From contig WBSF01000003.1 of NCBI GenBank assembly GCA_008923315.1, positions 1 to 64,000 of the forward strand: a stretch of 64,000 nucleotides of DNA. The letters run 5' to 3'. Both the position numbers and the translations under genes were made by a program. Origin of the DNA: Betaproteobacteria bacterium SCN1. Its GTDB lineage: Bacteria > Pseudomonadota > Gammaproteobacteria > Burkholderiales > Thiobacillaceae. The notes under the pieces are model-generated. The model saw only the letters and a list, made by a program, of their open reading frames with translations, was not told the DNA's origin and did no database searches. This document shows, in pieces, positions 45,034 to 55,412 of the stretch (position 1 is the stretch's first letter; the number at the start of each line of letters is the position of its first letter).

Positions 45034-48000
45034 ATGAACCGCAACCGTTATCGTCTGGTGTTCAACGCGGCCTCGGGCATGAGGGTGCCGGTGGCGGAAA
45101 CCGCGCGGCGGCGAAGCAAGACCGCTTCGGGGCCCGCGCTGGCGCTGGCCGGTGTGCTGCTGACCGGACCGGCCGGTGCGGAACTGCCGGTGCCGGGCAC
45201 GGGCGGCGGCATCCCCGATTTCGTGACCGCCGGGCAGGCGTCTTACCAGATCAACGGCACCCAGGCCTACGTGAATCAGGTGGGCGGCAAGGCGATTCTC
45301 AACTGGCAGAGCTTCAACCTCAGTCCGGGGCACAGCGTGCAGTTCCGCCAGGTGGAAAACCTGGCCACCAACAAGCTCGTGCAGGGTACGAATTTCACCT
45401 CGCTCAACCGCATCTGGGACATGAACCCCAGCGTGATCGCGGGCAGCATCTCGCAGGCGGCCGGGCAGAAGGCCAACGTGATTCTCGTGAATGCGAACGG
45501 CATCGCGTTCATGAACGGGTCGCAGGTGAATCTGAACAGTTTCACGGCGAGTACGCTGAACATGCAGGATCGCTTTCTCGATACCTTTCTGCCGCAGGGC
45601 GAATCGCAGCCGCAGTTCGAAAACGCGCTCGACGGTTCCGCTGCGCGCGGGTTCGTCAAGGTGATGGACGGGGCGCGCATCACGGCCGGCAGCCAGGGCC
45701 GGGTGATGCTGATCGCGCCGACGGTGGTGAACCGGGGCACGGTGGCGGCGCCGGACGGTCAGGTGATCGCGGCGGCTGCGTCCAGGGTCTATCTGAGATC
45801 CGGCGGCGACACGCTCAATGGCCTGCTGATCGAGGTGGACAGTCCGGCCGGCTTGTCGGATGCCGATACGCCGAATGCCGGCGTCCGGGACGGCCAGCTC
45901 GACGGACAGACCGTGCGCCTGACCGATGCGGCGGAAGACAGGCTGGGGCATGTCGCCAATTTTGGCGAGCTGACGACGCCGCGCGGCAACGTGACGATGG
46001 TGGGCTATGCGGTGAACCAGCAGGGAATCGCGCGGGCGACGACCTCTGTCGTGGCGGGCGGATCGGTGTATCTGCTGGCCCAGGACACGGCGACGAACGT
46101 CGCGACGAATACGCCGGGCTCGACGCGCGCGGGCCGGGTGACGCTGGGCGCGAACAGCCTCACCGAGGTGCTGCCCGAAACGGGCGATACGGCTACCACG
46201 CAGGACGGGGCGGCCGGGACCGGGCTGGAGCAGCCGTCGCGGGTGCGCGTGCTCGGCCAGGATGTCCGCATCGAGGGCAGCGACGGCGACGGCAGGCCCG
46301 GCGCGCGCATCGTCGCGCCCTCGGGGGTCGTGGAACTGCTCGCGGTCGACAATCCGAACAGCGACTATTTCAATGGCCTGACCACCGACATCTTCACGGG
46401 CGGCAGCGCAGCCTCGGCCACGGCGCGCCTCCACATCGGCGGCGGCGCGCACATCGACGTCTCGGGCCTGCGGGGCGTCGAGGTATCGGCGAACCGCAGC
46501 GTGGTCGAAGTCGAACTGCGCGGCGACGAACTGAAGGATTCGCCGCTGAACCAGATCGGTCCCCTGCGCGGGCAGAAGATCTACATCGATGTCGACCGCA
46601 TGCTGGCGGAATCGGACGCAGGCCAACCGACACTGGTGGCCCGCGACACTTTGTTGGGCCTGAAGGCTCAGCAGCAGCGCACGGTTGCCGAACGGTCCAC
46701 CGCGGGCGGCACGGTGCGGATCGCCTCCAGGGGCGAGGCGGTCGTCGAATCCGGTGCGGCCGTCGACCTGTCCGGCGGCAGCCTGAAGGTGCTGCCCGGG
46801 CAGGTGAAGACCACGCTGCTGAACGCCGGCGGCCGCATCGTCGACGCGTCGGAAGCGCGTCCCGATGTGCGCTACGACGGCATCGCCACGCGCTACGTGA
46901 TCGACTACGGGCGCTGGAACCGTCAGGAAGTGATCGATCTGGGCCAGAGTCTGCGGTACGCATCGGCCGACGTGGAAGGTGCGGATGCGGGCATGCTGGA
47001 AACCTTTGCCATCGGCGGGCTGTTCGCCCAGCCGTCCGTCGTCGGGGCGACGACGCGCGGCGAGCGCCAGCGCCTGCTGGACATCCAGCCGCGCGGCGCG
47101 CGCTGGGTCGTCGGTTACGACGACGCTTCCGACGCGGACCGCAACCAGACGCCGGCAACCGGTTATGTCACACAGGACTTCAAACTCAATCAGGATGTGA
47201 TTCTTGCGCATGCGGCGGCAAGCCTGCCGTCGGGTTTCCGGCCGGGCGACGTCTTGCCGGTGGAACTCAAGTCCACCCTGAGTCTGGATACGCGGCAGGT
47301 CGCGAACGGACGCGTGGCGGAGCTGTCGGTGCTGTCCAACCAGGCGGTGACCGTGCGCGACGCGATCCGCGCGCCGGACGGCGGCGCGTTGAACATCGTC
47401 GGTGCGAACGTCGAGATCGGTGCCGATCTTGCCAGCGCGGGCGGCACGATCTCCGTCACGGCGCGCAATACGGCCGGCCGGCTGGCCGATGCGCTGCCGA
47501 TGCCGAACCTGGCCGTGACCGGCGGCGTCACGATTTCCACGCGCGGTGTCTGGATCAACGAGCAGCCGGGGCGGGATGGGCCGGCTGCGGGTGCTTCGCG
47601 GGTCGACGGCGGGCGCATCGCGCTCAGGGCCGAATCGGTGTCCGACGGTCCCGGCAGTTTTGCCGCGCGCGGCCGGCTCGTGCTGGGCGAAGGGGTCGAG
47701 CTCGACGCCGACGGCGGCGCGCGTCTCGATGCGAACGGCAGGCTCCACGGGGGCAAGGGCGGCGATATCGTCCTCGCGGGCTTCGGTATCGAAGGTTTCG
47801 ACGGTGCGTCGGCCCACGCCTACGGTACCGGGGAAGGCGGGGCGCTCGAAATCGGCGCGAACCGTATCGAGGTGGGAGGCACGGGCGCGCCGGCATCCGG
47901 CCTGCTCGCGCTCGACAGCGGCGTTTTCTCGCGCGGCGGTTTTGCGCGCTACACCCTGAACGCCCTGTCGCGGCTGGAGATCGCGGCCGGTGCGCAGATC

Positions 48001-51000
48001 GCTCCGACCGTCACGAGCCGGGACCTGCTGCCCGAAGCGGCCGTACGCGACAGCGGGGCGAACGTCGCCGATTTCGGCGTGCTCGCGGTGCGCGATGCGA
48101 CCGTGCGCCAGGCGGCCGCGCTCACCCTGCGCGCACGCCAGAACACGGCCCAGACGGGCGATCTCGTCGTCGGCACGGGGGCGCGCATTGCACTCGACCC
48201 GGGAGCCGCGCTGACGCTCGACGGATTGAATGGGGTCGACATCGACGGCGTGCTGATCGCCCGCGGAGGGGCAATTGCGGTGACCAGCGATCTCGACGTC
48301 GGTCTGGGCGCGCACGCGGCGCTGGACGCATCGGGCATCGCGCAGACCTATCCGGATACGCGCGGACTGACGCAGGGCACGGTGCGTGCCGGCGGGACGG
48401 TGGCGCTCTCGGGCGCCCGGGTGGCGGCGGAAACCGGCTCGCGCATCGACGTATCCGGTGCCGCGCCGGTATGGCTCGACGTGCCGAACGAAACGGGTGC
48501 TCCCGGGCGCATGGTGGGCAGTGAAGCCGGCGCGGTGACGGTGTACGCAGACGGGGCGATCCGGCTGGACGGCGCATTCGATGCGGCAGGGGGCGACGCC
48601 GGGCTGCGCGGCGGCCTGTTCTCGGCCGCGCTGGGCGAATACGTCGAACCCGGTCCGGGCCAGCCGCTCGTGCCGGCGCGTCTGCGCGTCGGCGCCCGGA
48701 TCGCGCCGGGGCAGAACGACGGCGAGACCCGCATCGACGCGGCGCGCCTGGAAAATGCGGGCTTCGACCGGATCCATCTGTCCAGCCGCGATGCCATCGT
48801 GCTGGAAAACGGCCTCGACCTCGGCGCTGCGGGCGCGCTGCCGCTGCGCGAACTGAGGCTCGACGCGGCCGCCATTCTCACGGCAGGCGGCGACGCGACG
48901 CTGCGCGCGGATGCGCTGACCGTGGGCAATCTCGATCCCATCCGGCGCGCGGCGTCGAGCGCTTCGACTTCGACCGGCACGCTCGCGCTCGACGCGCGCC
49001 TGCTCGATCTGGTCGGCACGTTCGATCTGGGCGGGATGGCGCGCGCCGAATTGACGGGCCGCGAGGCGGTGCGTTTCAGCGGCACGACGGCAGGCGCCGC
49101 GCGTCCGGCGGGCGAAGTGCGAAGCGCCGCCGATCTGGCTTTCCACGGCGCGGTGATGGCGCCGGCGAGTTATACCCGGGCGCGCATCGCGGCGCCGGGC
49201 AGAACGGTCAGCTTCGATTCCGACGCGGCGACGCCGGCGCAGCCGTTCTCGGCGCAGGGCAGCCTCACGGTGGAAGCGCGCGACATCGTGCAGGCCGGCA
49301 ACGTGTGGGCACCCCTGGGCCAGCTCGATTTCCGGGCAGCCGACACGCTGGCCTTCGCCGACGGCAGCCTGACTTCGGTGGCCGCCGCGCCCGGCAGCCT
49401 GCTGCCTTTCGGCAAGATCCAGAACGGCCGGACGTGGGTGGTCGACCTCGACCCCGCGCGCGTGCCGGACGGCCAGCAGACGGTCGGCACGCTCGACGAA
49501 AAATCCATCCGCACCACGGGCGCCACGGTGGACATGCGCCCCGGCGCGAAATTCGATCTTGCGGGCGGCGGCGACCTGCAGGCCTATGAATTCACCGTCG
49601 GTCCGGGCGGTTCGCGCGACCTGCTGGCCGACGCCGGCACTTACGCCATCCTGCCGGGCTATACGGGCGGTTTCGCGCCGGCCGATCCGCAGGAAGGGTT
49701 CGACCGTGCGAGCGGCGAAGCGGTTTATCTGTCCGGCGTGCCGGGACTGGCCGATGGCGTCTATACCCTGCTGCCGGCGCACTATGCGCTGTTGCCCGGC
49801 GCCTACGCGGTGAAGCTGGGCGAGGGGAGCGTGCTGCCCGGACAGGCCTATACCCGTCAGGATGGCATCCGCGTCGCCGCCGGCTACGTCACCGACACCC
49901 GCGCCGGCGCGCCGCGCGATGCCGGCTGGCAAGGGGTCCAGGTGATGACGCGCGAACAGGTGCGCGCGCGTTCCGAGTTCGCGCTCGTGCGCGCCTCGCA
50001 GTTTTTCGCCAGGGCGGGGACGCATCCGCAGGACGCGGGCCTGCTGTCGATACGCACCACCGGCAGCGGTGCGGACGCATTGAAACTCGACGCGATCTAC
50101 GATTTCGCACCGGGCACGGGCGGTCGCGGCGGACAGGTCGATATCAGCGCGCTGAAGCTGGCCGTGTCGAGTGGCGCGCCGGGCGGTTTTTCGCCGGATA
50201 CCGTGGTGCTCGACGCCGGCCGGCTGAACGCGCTGGGTGCCGACAGTCTGCTGCTCGGCGCCACCCGTACCCGCACCGGCGAGACGACGGCGTTCGACGT
50301 CGGCGCGCAGGCCGTGACGCTGGCCAACGACGCGACGCATGCGCTGAAAGGCGGCGAGATCATGCTTGCCGCCACCGACGCCGTCACGCTCAAGGCGGGC
50401 AGTGCCATCGAGGCCGGGGGCACGGACGGCGATGCCGGCCATTACACCGCGAACGGCAACGGCGCGTTCGTGCGCGCCGCCTCGACCGTTGCCGGTTTTT
50501 CACGGACCGGGTCGCCCGACCGCAGCGCCGGTACGCTCGTCGGCGAGGCAGGCAGCACTGTTCAGGCGTCCGCCGCGATCGTGTTCGACGCCACCCGGGA
50601 CAATGCGTTCCACGGGGCGGCCCGTTTCGAGCGGGACGGTGCACCCGTCGCCGGAAACCTGGCCGTGGGCGCGACCCGCATCAATTTCGGCTCGGCCCCC
50701 GCCGGCGTTTCCGGGCTGACCTACAGTCAGGCGGAACTCGATGCGCTCGACCTGGCCGGGCTCACGCTCACCAGTTATTCCAGCTTCGATCTCTACGGCG
50801 ACGTGACGGTGGGACGGCTCGATGCCGGCGGCAGGCCCGTGCTGCAGCGCCTGACCTTGCAGGGCGCGGGGCTGGCCGGGATCGGCAATGCCGGCGTGAC
50901 TGCGCGCATCAATGCCGGAAATCTGGCCCTGTCCAATCCGGACAATACCGCGGCCTTCGCACCCGGCGGTCCGCCGGGCAGCGGCATGCTCGAAATCCAT

Positions 51001-54000
51001 GCCGATACCCTGACCCTCGGTACGGGCGACAAGCGCATCGCCGGATTCGACGCGGTTGCCGTGAGCGCGAACGAGATCGTCGGCTCGGGTGCGGGCAGGC
51101 TCGATGCGGATGCGCCGTTGACGCTGAATACCGCGCGCATCGTCGGCGAACGCGGCGCCGACCAGCACATCGAGGCTGCCGGCGCGCTGGCGGTGACGCA
51201 GCGCACCGCCGACCGCACGCTGGCCCCCGTGACCGCGCCGGGCGCGAAATGGGCACTGAGCGGCGCGCGCGTCGACTTCGACAGCCGGGCCGAACTGCCT
51301 TCGGGCAGCATCGGTCTCACGGCGCGCGCCGGCGACGTCAGGCTCGGCGCGCATGCAGCCATCGACGTAGCGGGCCGCAGGGTCGCTTTCTTTGATGCGG
51401 AACAATCCAGCTGGGGCGGCACGGCGGCATTCGTCAGCGAAACCGGCCAGGTCGATTTCGCGACGGGTGCCAGGGTCGATGTTTCCGCTGCCGCCGGCAG
51501 CGATGCGGGCACGCTGGCGGTGCGTGCCGTGAACGGCACGTTCGCGGCCACGGCCGGCAGTCTCCGGGGGATGGCGCGCGCCGATTCGGATGGCGTACGC
51601 GGCGCAGGCGCGTACGCCGATATCGACGTCGGCACGCTGGCCGATTTTTCCGCGCTGAACGCGGCGCTCGACGGCACGGAGGTGTCCGGCGAATCCGGCT
51701 TCGGCGGCGAACGCAGCCTGCGCGTGCGCGGTGGCGACCTGTCCATCGCCGCCGGCGACACGGTGCGGGCGCAAGTCATCCGTATCGCGGCGGACGCCGG
51801 CGACATCGGCGTGGCCGGCACGCTCGATGCCTCGGGCGAAGCGGGCGGACGCATCGCGCTCCATGCCGGCAACGACCTGAACGTGCTGGCCGGCGCCGTG
51901 CTTCTGGCCCGGTCGGGTGGCGCGGATGCGTCCGGCGGCGTCATCGGGCTCGGCAGTCGCGACGGTGCGCTCGACCTTGCGCCCGGCAGCACGCTGGACG
52001 TTTCCGGCGGCACAGGCGGCACGGTACATCTGCGCGCCCGGCGCGACGGCAACGATGTGGCGGTCGGCACGCTCGGCAGCGCCATCGTCGGCGCACGCGC
52101 CATCGATCTCGAAGCCGTGCGGGTTTACGACGGCATCGATACGCTCAACGCCACGGGGGCGAGCGGCGGTGGCACACTCACGCTGGCCGCGATCAACGCC
52201 GACAATACGGCATACGCAGCCAGTCACGGCGCGATCGAAACGCGGCTGGGCGTGGACGCCGACCCGCGTTTCCATCTGCTGTCCGGTGTGGAAGTGCGAT
52301 CCCCGGGCGACCTGACGCTGGCCCAGGACTGGAATCTGAAGGACAGCCGCGCCGGCGGCGAGGCCGGCGTACTGACCCTGCGTGCGGCGGGCGATCTGAA
52401 AATCAACGCCAATCTGTCGGACGGTTTCAGCCATGCCACGCCGTGTACCGGCGGCGCCTGCCCGGCGAACAATCCCGTGCCCGCCACCATGCTGGCCGAC
52501 CGCGCCTGGTCCTACCGGCTGGTGGCGGGGGCGGACGCCGGTGCCGCCGATCCGCTCGCCGCCGGCCATGCGGGCGATGTTGGGCTCGCAGCGGGGAAAC
52601 TCGTTCGCACCGGGGCGGGCAGCATCGATGTCGCCGCGGGGCGCGACATCAGTCTGGCCGACGCCAGCGCAGCCCTCTACAGCGCCGGCCGGCTGGCCGA
52701 TCCGCTGGCCGGGTTCACCGCGCCTTTTGCCAACCTGCGCGCCAGCTACACCGTGGACGGCGGCGACGTACGGCTTTCGGCGGGCCGCGATGTCGTCGCA
52801 AAGCCGTCGGCGCAACTCTTCAGCCAGTGGCTGTACCGTCAGGGTGCCATCGACCCTGCGACCGGACTGTATGTCCAGCAGCCTTCCTGGTGGGTGCGTT
52901 TCGACCAGTTCAGGCAGGGCGTGGGCGCGCTCGGCGGCGGCAACCTGACGGTCGCGGCCGGCGGCGACGTGCGCGACCTGTCGGCAAGCCTGCCGACGCA
53001 GGCCCGGATCGCGGGCACGAACCCGGCGGACGCAGAAGGGCATGCAACCGGCGGCGGTACGCTCTCGATCGCGGCCGGCGGCGATGTACTGGGCGGCAGC
53101 TATTACGTCGGCCGGGGCGAACTCGACATACGCGCCGGTGGCGCCATCCGGCCGGGCAGCGAACGCATCAATTCCAATACGCCGCCCCTGGCCGCCATCG
53201 TGGCGCTGGGCGACGCGCGCGCCCGCCTGCGCGCGAACGCGGATGTGAACATCGGCAATATCGTCAGCCCGCATCTGTTGCCGCAAAGCGCAGGCAACCT
53301 GGTGCAGCCGCCTTTCGGTCAGGGGGTACGCAATCCGCGTGCGACACTGTTCTCGACCTATGGCGCGGACGCGGGACTGGAAGCGCGAAGCCTCGCGGGT
53401 GATATCCGTTTCGGCAGCGCGCTGCTGAGTACCACGGCCTTTCCGGATCTGCTCGGAAGCAGCCAGACGAGTACGCAGAATGCGCTGGTGAGCGGCTTCC
53501 TGCCGCCGGCCCTTGGGCTGATCGCCTACCTCGGCGACGTGACCGTCGGCGTGGCCGGTTCGGGCAATCTCACGCTGAGCCCGTCGCCGGCGGGTACGCT
53601 GGATATCCTGGCGGGCGGGTCGATCGCCCTGAACGCCAATCTTGCCCTGAGCGACATGGATCCGCGCTATGTGCCCGATGCGGTGAACCCGCTCGGCACC
53701 GTGCAGCAGATCGCGACGGCGCGCCCGGCCCCGCCCGATCTGCTGATCTACCCCTTCTCGACGCTTGGCAACATCCATGCGTCCGTTCCGGTGCACGCGG
53801 CGGATCGCGCGCCGGCCAGGCTGCTTGCCGCGACCGGCGACATTGTCGGCGTCAATCAGGCCGGTCAGGGCAAGGTGCTGAACGTCGCGAAGGCGGTCGA
53901 TATACGGGCCGGCCGCGATATCCGCAATCTCAGCGTATTCGTGCAGCACAGCGATGCGGCCGATATCAGCCGCATCGAGGCTGGCCGCGATTTCATCTAC

Positions 54001-55260
54001 GACTCGACCAGCGACCGCCGCGACCGTTCGCTGGTCCGCGTGGGCGGGCCGGGCCGCATCGAGATCGTGGCCGGACGGGATATCGACCTGGGGACCTCCG
54101 GCGGCATCGTCAGCCGGGGCAATATCGACAACGCCAATCTGCCGGCGGGCGGGGCCGGCATCCACCTGGCGGCGGGGGTTGGCGCCGGCGGCATCGATTA
54201 CGACGGCGCGCTCGACCGTCTCCTGGCCGCGTTGCTCGACGATCCGGACGACGCGACGCTGTGGCAGGCGCGCTGGCTTGCCGGCGACGCGACGCTCGAT
54301 GCCGGCGCGGCCGTATCCGCCGTTCGGGCCGTGCGCCAGCTCGATGCGGCGGAACGCCGCGCACGGGTGCGCGACTGGCAGTTCGCCGCGCTGCGCGAGA
54401 CGGGGCGTGACGCCAACCGGCCGGATGCGCCTTACGCCGGCGATTTCTCGCGCGGCTACGCGGCGCTGGCATGGCTGTTCCCGGGGATCGAAGACAGGAA
54501 CGCCGGCGGCGGCTTTGCCCGCTACGCGGGCGACATCAATCTGTTCGCCAGCCGCGTCAAGTCCGAAAACGGCGGCGCCATCTCCTTCCTTGCGCCCGGT
54601 GGCGACGTCATCGTGGGGCTGCCCAACACGCCGGCCGCGCTGGTGGATGTCGGCAGCGACGTGCTCGGCATCGTCGCTGCCGGCGCGGGCGACGTGAGTG
54701 GCGCGGCACGCGGCGACATGCGGGTGAATCAGTCGCGCATCCTCACCGTGGGCGGCGGCGATGTGCTCCTCTGGTCGAGCGAAGGCGACATCGACGCCGG
54801 CAAGGGCAAAAAAACCGCATCCGCCGTGCCGCCGCCCATCGTGCGAGTGGATGCGCAGGGCAACATCACGCTCGAACAGCAGGGCGCGGTGACCGGCAGC
54901 GGCATCGGCGCGCTGTTCGTCGCCGGCGGTACCGCCGGCGACGTCGACCTCGTCGCGCCCAAGGGGACGGTCGACGCCGGCGACGCGGGCATCCGCGCCG
55001 GCAACCTCAACATCGCCGCGCAGGTGGTGCTGGGGGCCGACAACATCTCGGTCTCGGGCACCTCGACCGGCACGCCGGTGGCGGATGCCGGCGTGGTGAC
55101 CGCAGCGGCCTCGGGAGCAAGCAACGCGGGCGGGGATGTGTCGTCGAGTACGGCCGCACTGGCGCAAAACCTGGCGGAGGCCGCGCGCACGGCCGAAGCG
55201 CTGAAGCAGGCCTTCAAGCCGACGTTCATTTCGGCGGAAGTGATCGGGCATGGCGAGTAG
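45034..55260 (+). CDS. Giant two-partner-secretion adhesin (TpsA, filamentous hemagglutinin-like, DUF3739)
   Basis: A 3408-residue exoprotein. Residues 1-25 form an extended signal peptide region (MNRNRYRLVFNAASGM), followed by a hydrophobic signal core ending near GPAGA. The TPS domain (about 65-190) has the VNANGIAFMNGSQ motif, a variant of NPNGI. Then comes a very long beta-helix of imperfect repeats rich in Gly, Ala, Asp and Val. The C-terminal part carries a DUF3739-type end (SRILTVGGGDVLLWSS and TVDAGDAGIRAGNLNIAA). The only Cys pair I found is C2471/C2476 in CTGGAC. It is secreted by the TpsB gene 127 bp upstream and should be a surface adhesin or matrix filament. ATG 45034 follows CAGGAGAATTTCC. 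Confidence 0.93.
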   Translation: MNRNRYRLVFNAASGMRVPVAETARRRSKTASGPALALAGVLLTGPAGAELPVPGTGGGIPDFVTAGQASYQINGTQAYVNQVGGKAILNWQSFNLSPGHSVQFRQVENLATNKLVQGTNFTSLNRIWDMNPSVIAGSISQAAGQKANVILVNANGIAFMNGSQVNLNSFTASTLNMQDRFLDTFLPQGESQPQFENALDGSAARGFVKVMDGARITAGSQGRVMLIAPTVVNRGTVAAPDGQVIAAAASRVYLRSGGDTLNGLLIEVDSPAGLSDADTPNAGVRDGQLDGQTVRLTDAAEDRLGHVANFGELTTPRGNVTMVGYAVNQQGIARATTSVVAGGSVYLLAQDTATNVATNTPGSTRAGRVTLGANSLTEVLPETGDTATTQDGAAGTGLEQPSRVRVLGQDVRIEGSDGDGRPGARIVAPSGVVELLAVDNPNSDYFNGLTTDIFTGGSAASATARLHIGGGAHIDVSGLRGVEVSANRSVVEVELRGDELKDSPLNQIGPLRGQKIYIDVDRMLAESDAGQPTLVARDTLLGLKAQQQRTVAERSTAGGTVRIASRGEAVVESGAAVDLSGGSLKVLPGQVKTTLLNAGGRIVDASEARPDVRYDGIATRYVIDYGRWNRQEVIDLGQSLRYASADVEGADAGMLETFAIGGLFAQPSVVGATTRGERQRLLDIQPRGARWVVGYDDASDADRNQTPATGYVTQDFKLNQDVILAHAAASLPSGFRPGDVLPVELKSTLSLDTRQVANGRVAELSVLSNQAVTVRDAIRAPDGGALNIVGANVEIGADLASAGGTISVTARNTAGRLADALPMPNLAVTGGVTISTRGVWINEQPGRDGPAAGASRVDGGRIALRAESVSDGPGSFAARGRLVLGEGVELDADGGARLDANGRLHGGKGGDIVLAGFGIEGFDGASAHAYGTGEGGALEIGANRIEVGGTGAPASGLLALDSGVFSRGGFARYTLNALSRLEIAAGAQIAPTVTSRDLLPEAAVRDSGANVADFGVLAVRDATVRQAAALTLRARQNTAQTGDLVVGTGARIALDPGAALTLDGLNGVDIDGVLIARGGAIAVTSDLDVGLGAHAALDASGIAQTYPDTRGLTQGTVRAGGTVALSGARVAAETGSRIDVSGAAPVWLDVPNETGAPGRMVGSEAGAVTVYADGAIRLDGAFDAAGGDAGLRGGLFSAALGEYVEPGPGQPLVPARLRVGARIAPGQNDGETRIDAARLENAGFDRIHLSSRDAIVLENGLDLGAAGALPLRELRLDAAAILTAGGDATLRADALTVGNLDPIRRAASSASTSTGTLALDARLLDLVGTFDLGGMARAELTGREAVRFSGTTAGAARPAGEVRSAADLAFHGAVMAPASYTRARIAAPGRTVSFDSDAATPAQPFSAQGSLTVEARDIVQAGNVWAPLGQLDFRAADTLAFADGSLTSVAAAPGSLLPFGKIQNGRTWVVDLDPARVPDGQQTVGTLDEKSIRTTGATVDMRPGAKFDLAGGGDLQAYEFTVGPGGSRDLLADAGTYAILPGYTGGFAPADPQEGFDRASGEAVYLSGVPGLADGVYTLLPAHYALLPGAYAVKLGEGSVLPGQAYTRQDGIRVAAGYVTDTRAGAPRDAGWQGVQVMTREQVRARSEFALVRASQFFARAGTHPQDAGLLSIRTTGSGADALKLDAIYDFAPGTGGRGGQVDISALKLAVSSGAPGGFSPDTVVLDAGRLNALGADSLLLGATRTRTGETTAFDVGAQAVTLANDATHALKGGEIMLAATDAVTLKAGSAIEAGGTDGDAGHYTANGNGAFVRAASTVAGFSRTGSPDRSAGTLVGEAGSTVQASAAIVFDATRDNAFHGAARFERDGAPVAGNLAVGATRINFGSAPAGVSGLTYSQAELDALDLAGLTLTSYSSFDLYGDVTVGRLDAGGRPVLQRLTLQGAGLAGIGNAGVTARINAGNLALSNPDNTAAFAPGGPPGSGMLEIHADTLTLGTGDKRIAGFDAVAVSANEIVGSGAGRLDADAPLTLNTARIVGERGADQHIEAAGALAVTQRTADRTLAPVTAPGAKWALSGARVDFDSRAELPSGSIGLTARAGDVRLGAHAAIDVAGRRVAFFDAEQSSWGGTAAFVSETGQVDFATGARVDVSAAAGSDAGTLAVRAVNGTFAATAGSLRGMARADSDGVRGAGAYADIDVGTLADFSALNAALDGTEVSGESGFGGERSLRVRGGDLSIAAGDTVRAQVIRIAADAGDIGVAGTLDASGEAGGRIALHAGNDLNVLAGAVLLARSGGADASGGVIGLGSRDGALDLAPGSTLDVSGGTGGTVHLRARRDGNDVAVGTLGSAIVGARAIDLEAVRVYDGIDTLNATGASGGGTLTLAAINADNTAYAASHGAIETRLGVDADPRFHLLSGVEVRSPGDLTLAQDWNLKDSRAGGEAGVLTLRAAGDLKINANLSDGFSHATPCTGGACPANNPVPATMLADRAWSYRLVAGADAGAADPLAAGHAGDVGLAAGKLVRTGAGSIDVAAGRDISLADASAALYSAGRLADPLAGFTAPFANLRASYTVDGGDVRLSAGRDVVAKPSAQLFSQWLYRQGAIDPATGLYVQQPSWWVRFDQFRQGVGALGGGNLTVAAGGDVRDLSASLPTQARIAGTNPADAEGHATGGGTLSIAAGGDVLGGSYYVGRGELDIRAGGAIRPGSERINSNTPPLAAIVALGDARARLRANADVNIGNIVSPHLLPQSAGNLVQPPFGQGVRNPRATLFSTYGADAGLEARSLAGDIRFGSALLSTTAFPDLLGSSQTSTQNALVSGFLPPALGLIAYLGDVTVGVAGSGNLTLSPSPAGTLDILAGGSIALNANLALSDMDPRYVPDAVNPLGTVQQIATARPAPPDLLIYPFSTLGNIHASVPVHAADRAPARLLAATGDIVGVNQAGQGKVLNVAKAVDIRAGRDIRNLSVFVQHSDAADISRIEAGRDFIYDSTSDRRDRSLVRVGGPGRIEIVAGRDIDLGTSGGIVSRGNIDNANLPAGGAGIHLAAGVGAGGIDYDGALDRLLAALLDDPDDATLWQARWLAGDATLDAGAAVSAVRAVRQLDAAERRARVRDWQFAALRETGRDANRPDAPYAGDFSRGYAALAWLFPGIEDRNAGGGFARYAGDINLFASRVKSENGGAISFLAPGGDVIVGLPNTPAALVDVGSDVLGIVAAGAGDVSGAARGDMRVNQSRILTVGGGDVLLWSSEGDIDAGKGKKTASAVPPPIVRVDAQGNITLEQQGAVTGSGIGALFVAGGTAGDVDLVAPKGTVDAGDAGIRAGNLNIAAQVVLGADNISVSGTSTGTPVADAGVVTAAASGASNAGGDVSSSTAALAQNLAEAARTAEALKQAFKPTFISAEVIGHGE

Positions 55261-55283
55261 GGCGGCCGGCCGGTAGCGGCGAT

Positions 55284-55319
55284 GCCTCCGGCATGAGCCG
55301 AATGGCTCATGCCGGAGGC
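55284..55319 (+). other. 16-bp perfect palindrome after tpsA, containing the dyad core
   Basis: GCCTCCGGCATGAGCC and its complement flank a GAAT loop. The central TGAGCC-GAAT-GGCTCA is the regulon dyad. It may act both as a hairpin after the adhesin transcript and as an operator for the next gene. Confidence 0.6.
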
Positions 55320-55359
55320 GACGGCCGACGCAAGGCCTTCAATCTTGCACCGTTAGGCT
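55294..55359 (+). promoter_or_regulatory. Dyad-type promoter, copy 5
   Basis: TGAGCC-GAAT-GGCTCA (55294-55309), then TAGGCT (55354-55359), which starts 45 bases after the dyad, as in the others. The GTGTCA element is weak here (CTTCAA). The gene at 55413 would begin about 45 nt after the start of transcription. Confidence 0.5.
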
Positions 55360-55412
55360 TGCCGGGATTCGCGAATCGCGCGAACAGCCAATTTCTGCCA
55401 AACGGAGACATC

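Noticed and set aside
44791-50442. Very long open frame antisense to tpsB and tpsA
   Set aside because: It mirrors a repetitive GC-rich coding strand. Composition is Arg/Ala/His-rich with no start signal or domain. The plus strand has a TPS domain, ribosome site and family motifs.
50500-55251. Second long open frame antisense to tpsA
   Set aside because: Same reason: a shadow created by codon bias of the adhesin repeats.
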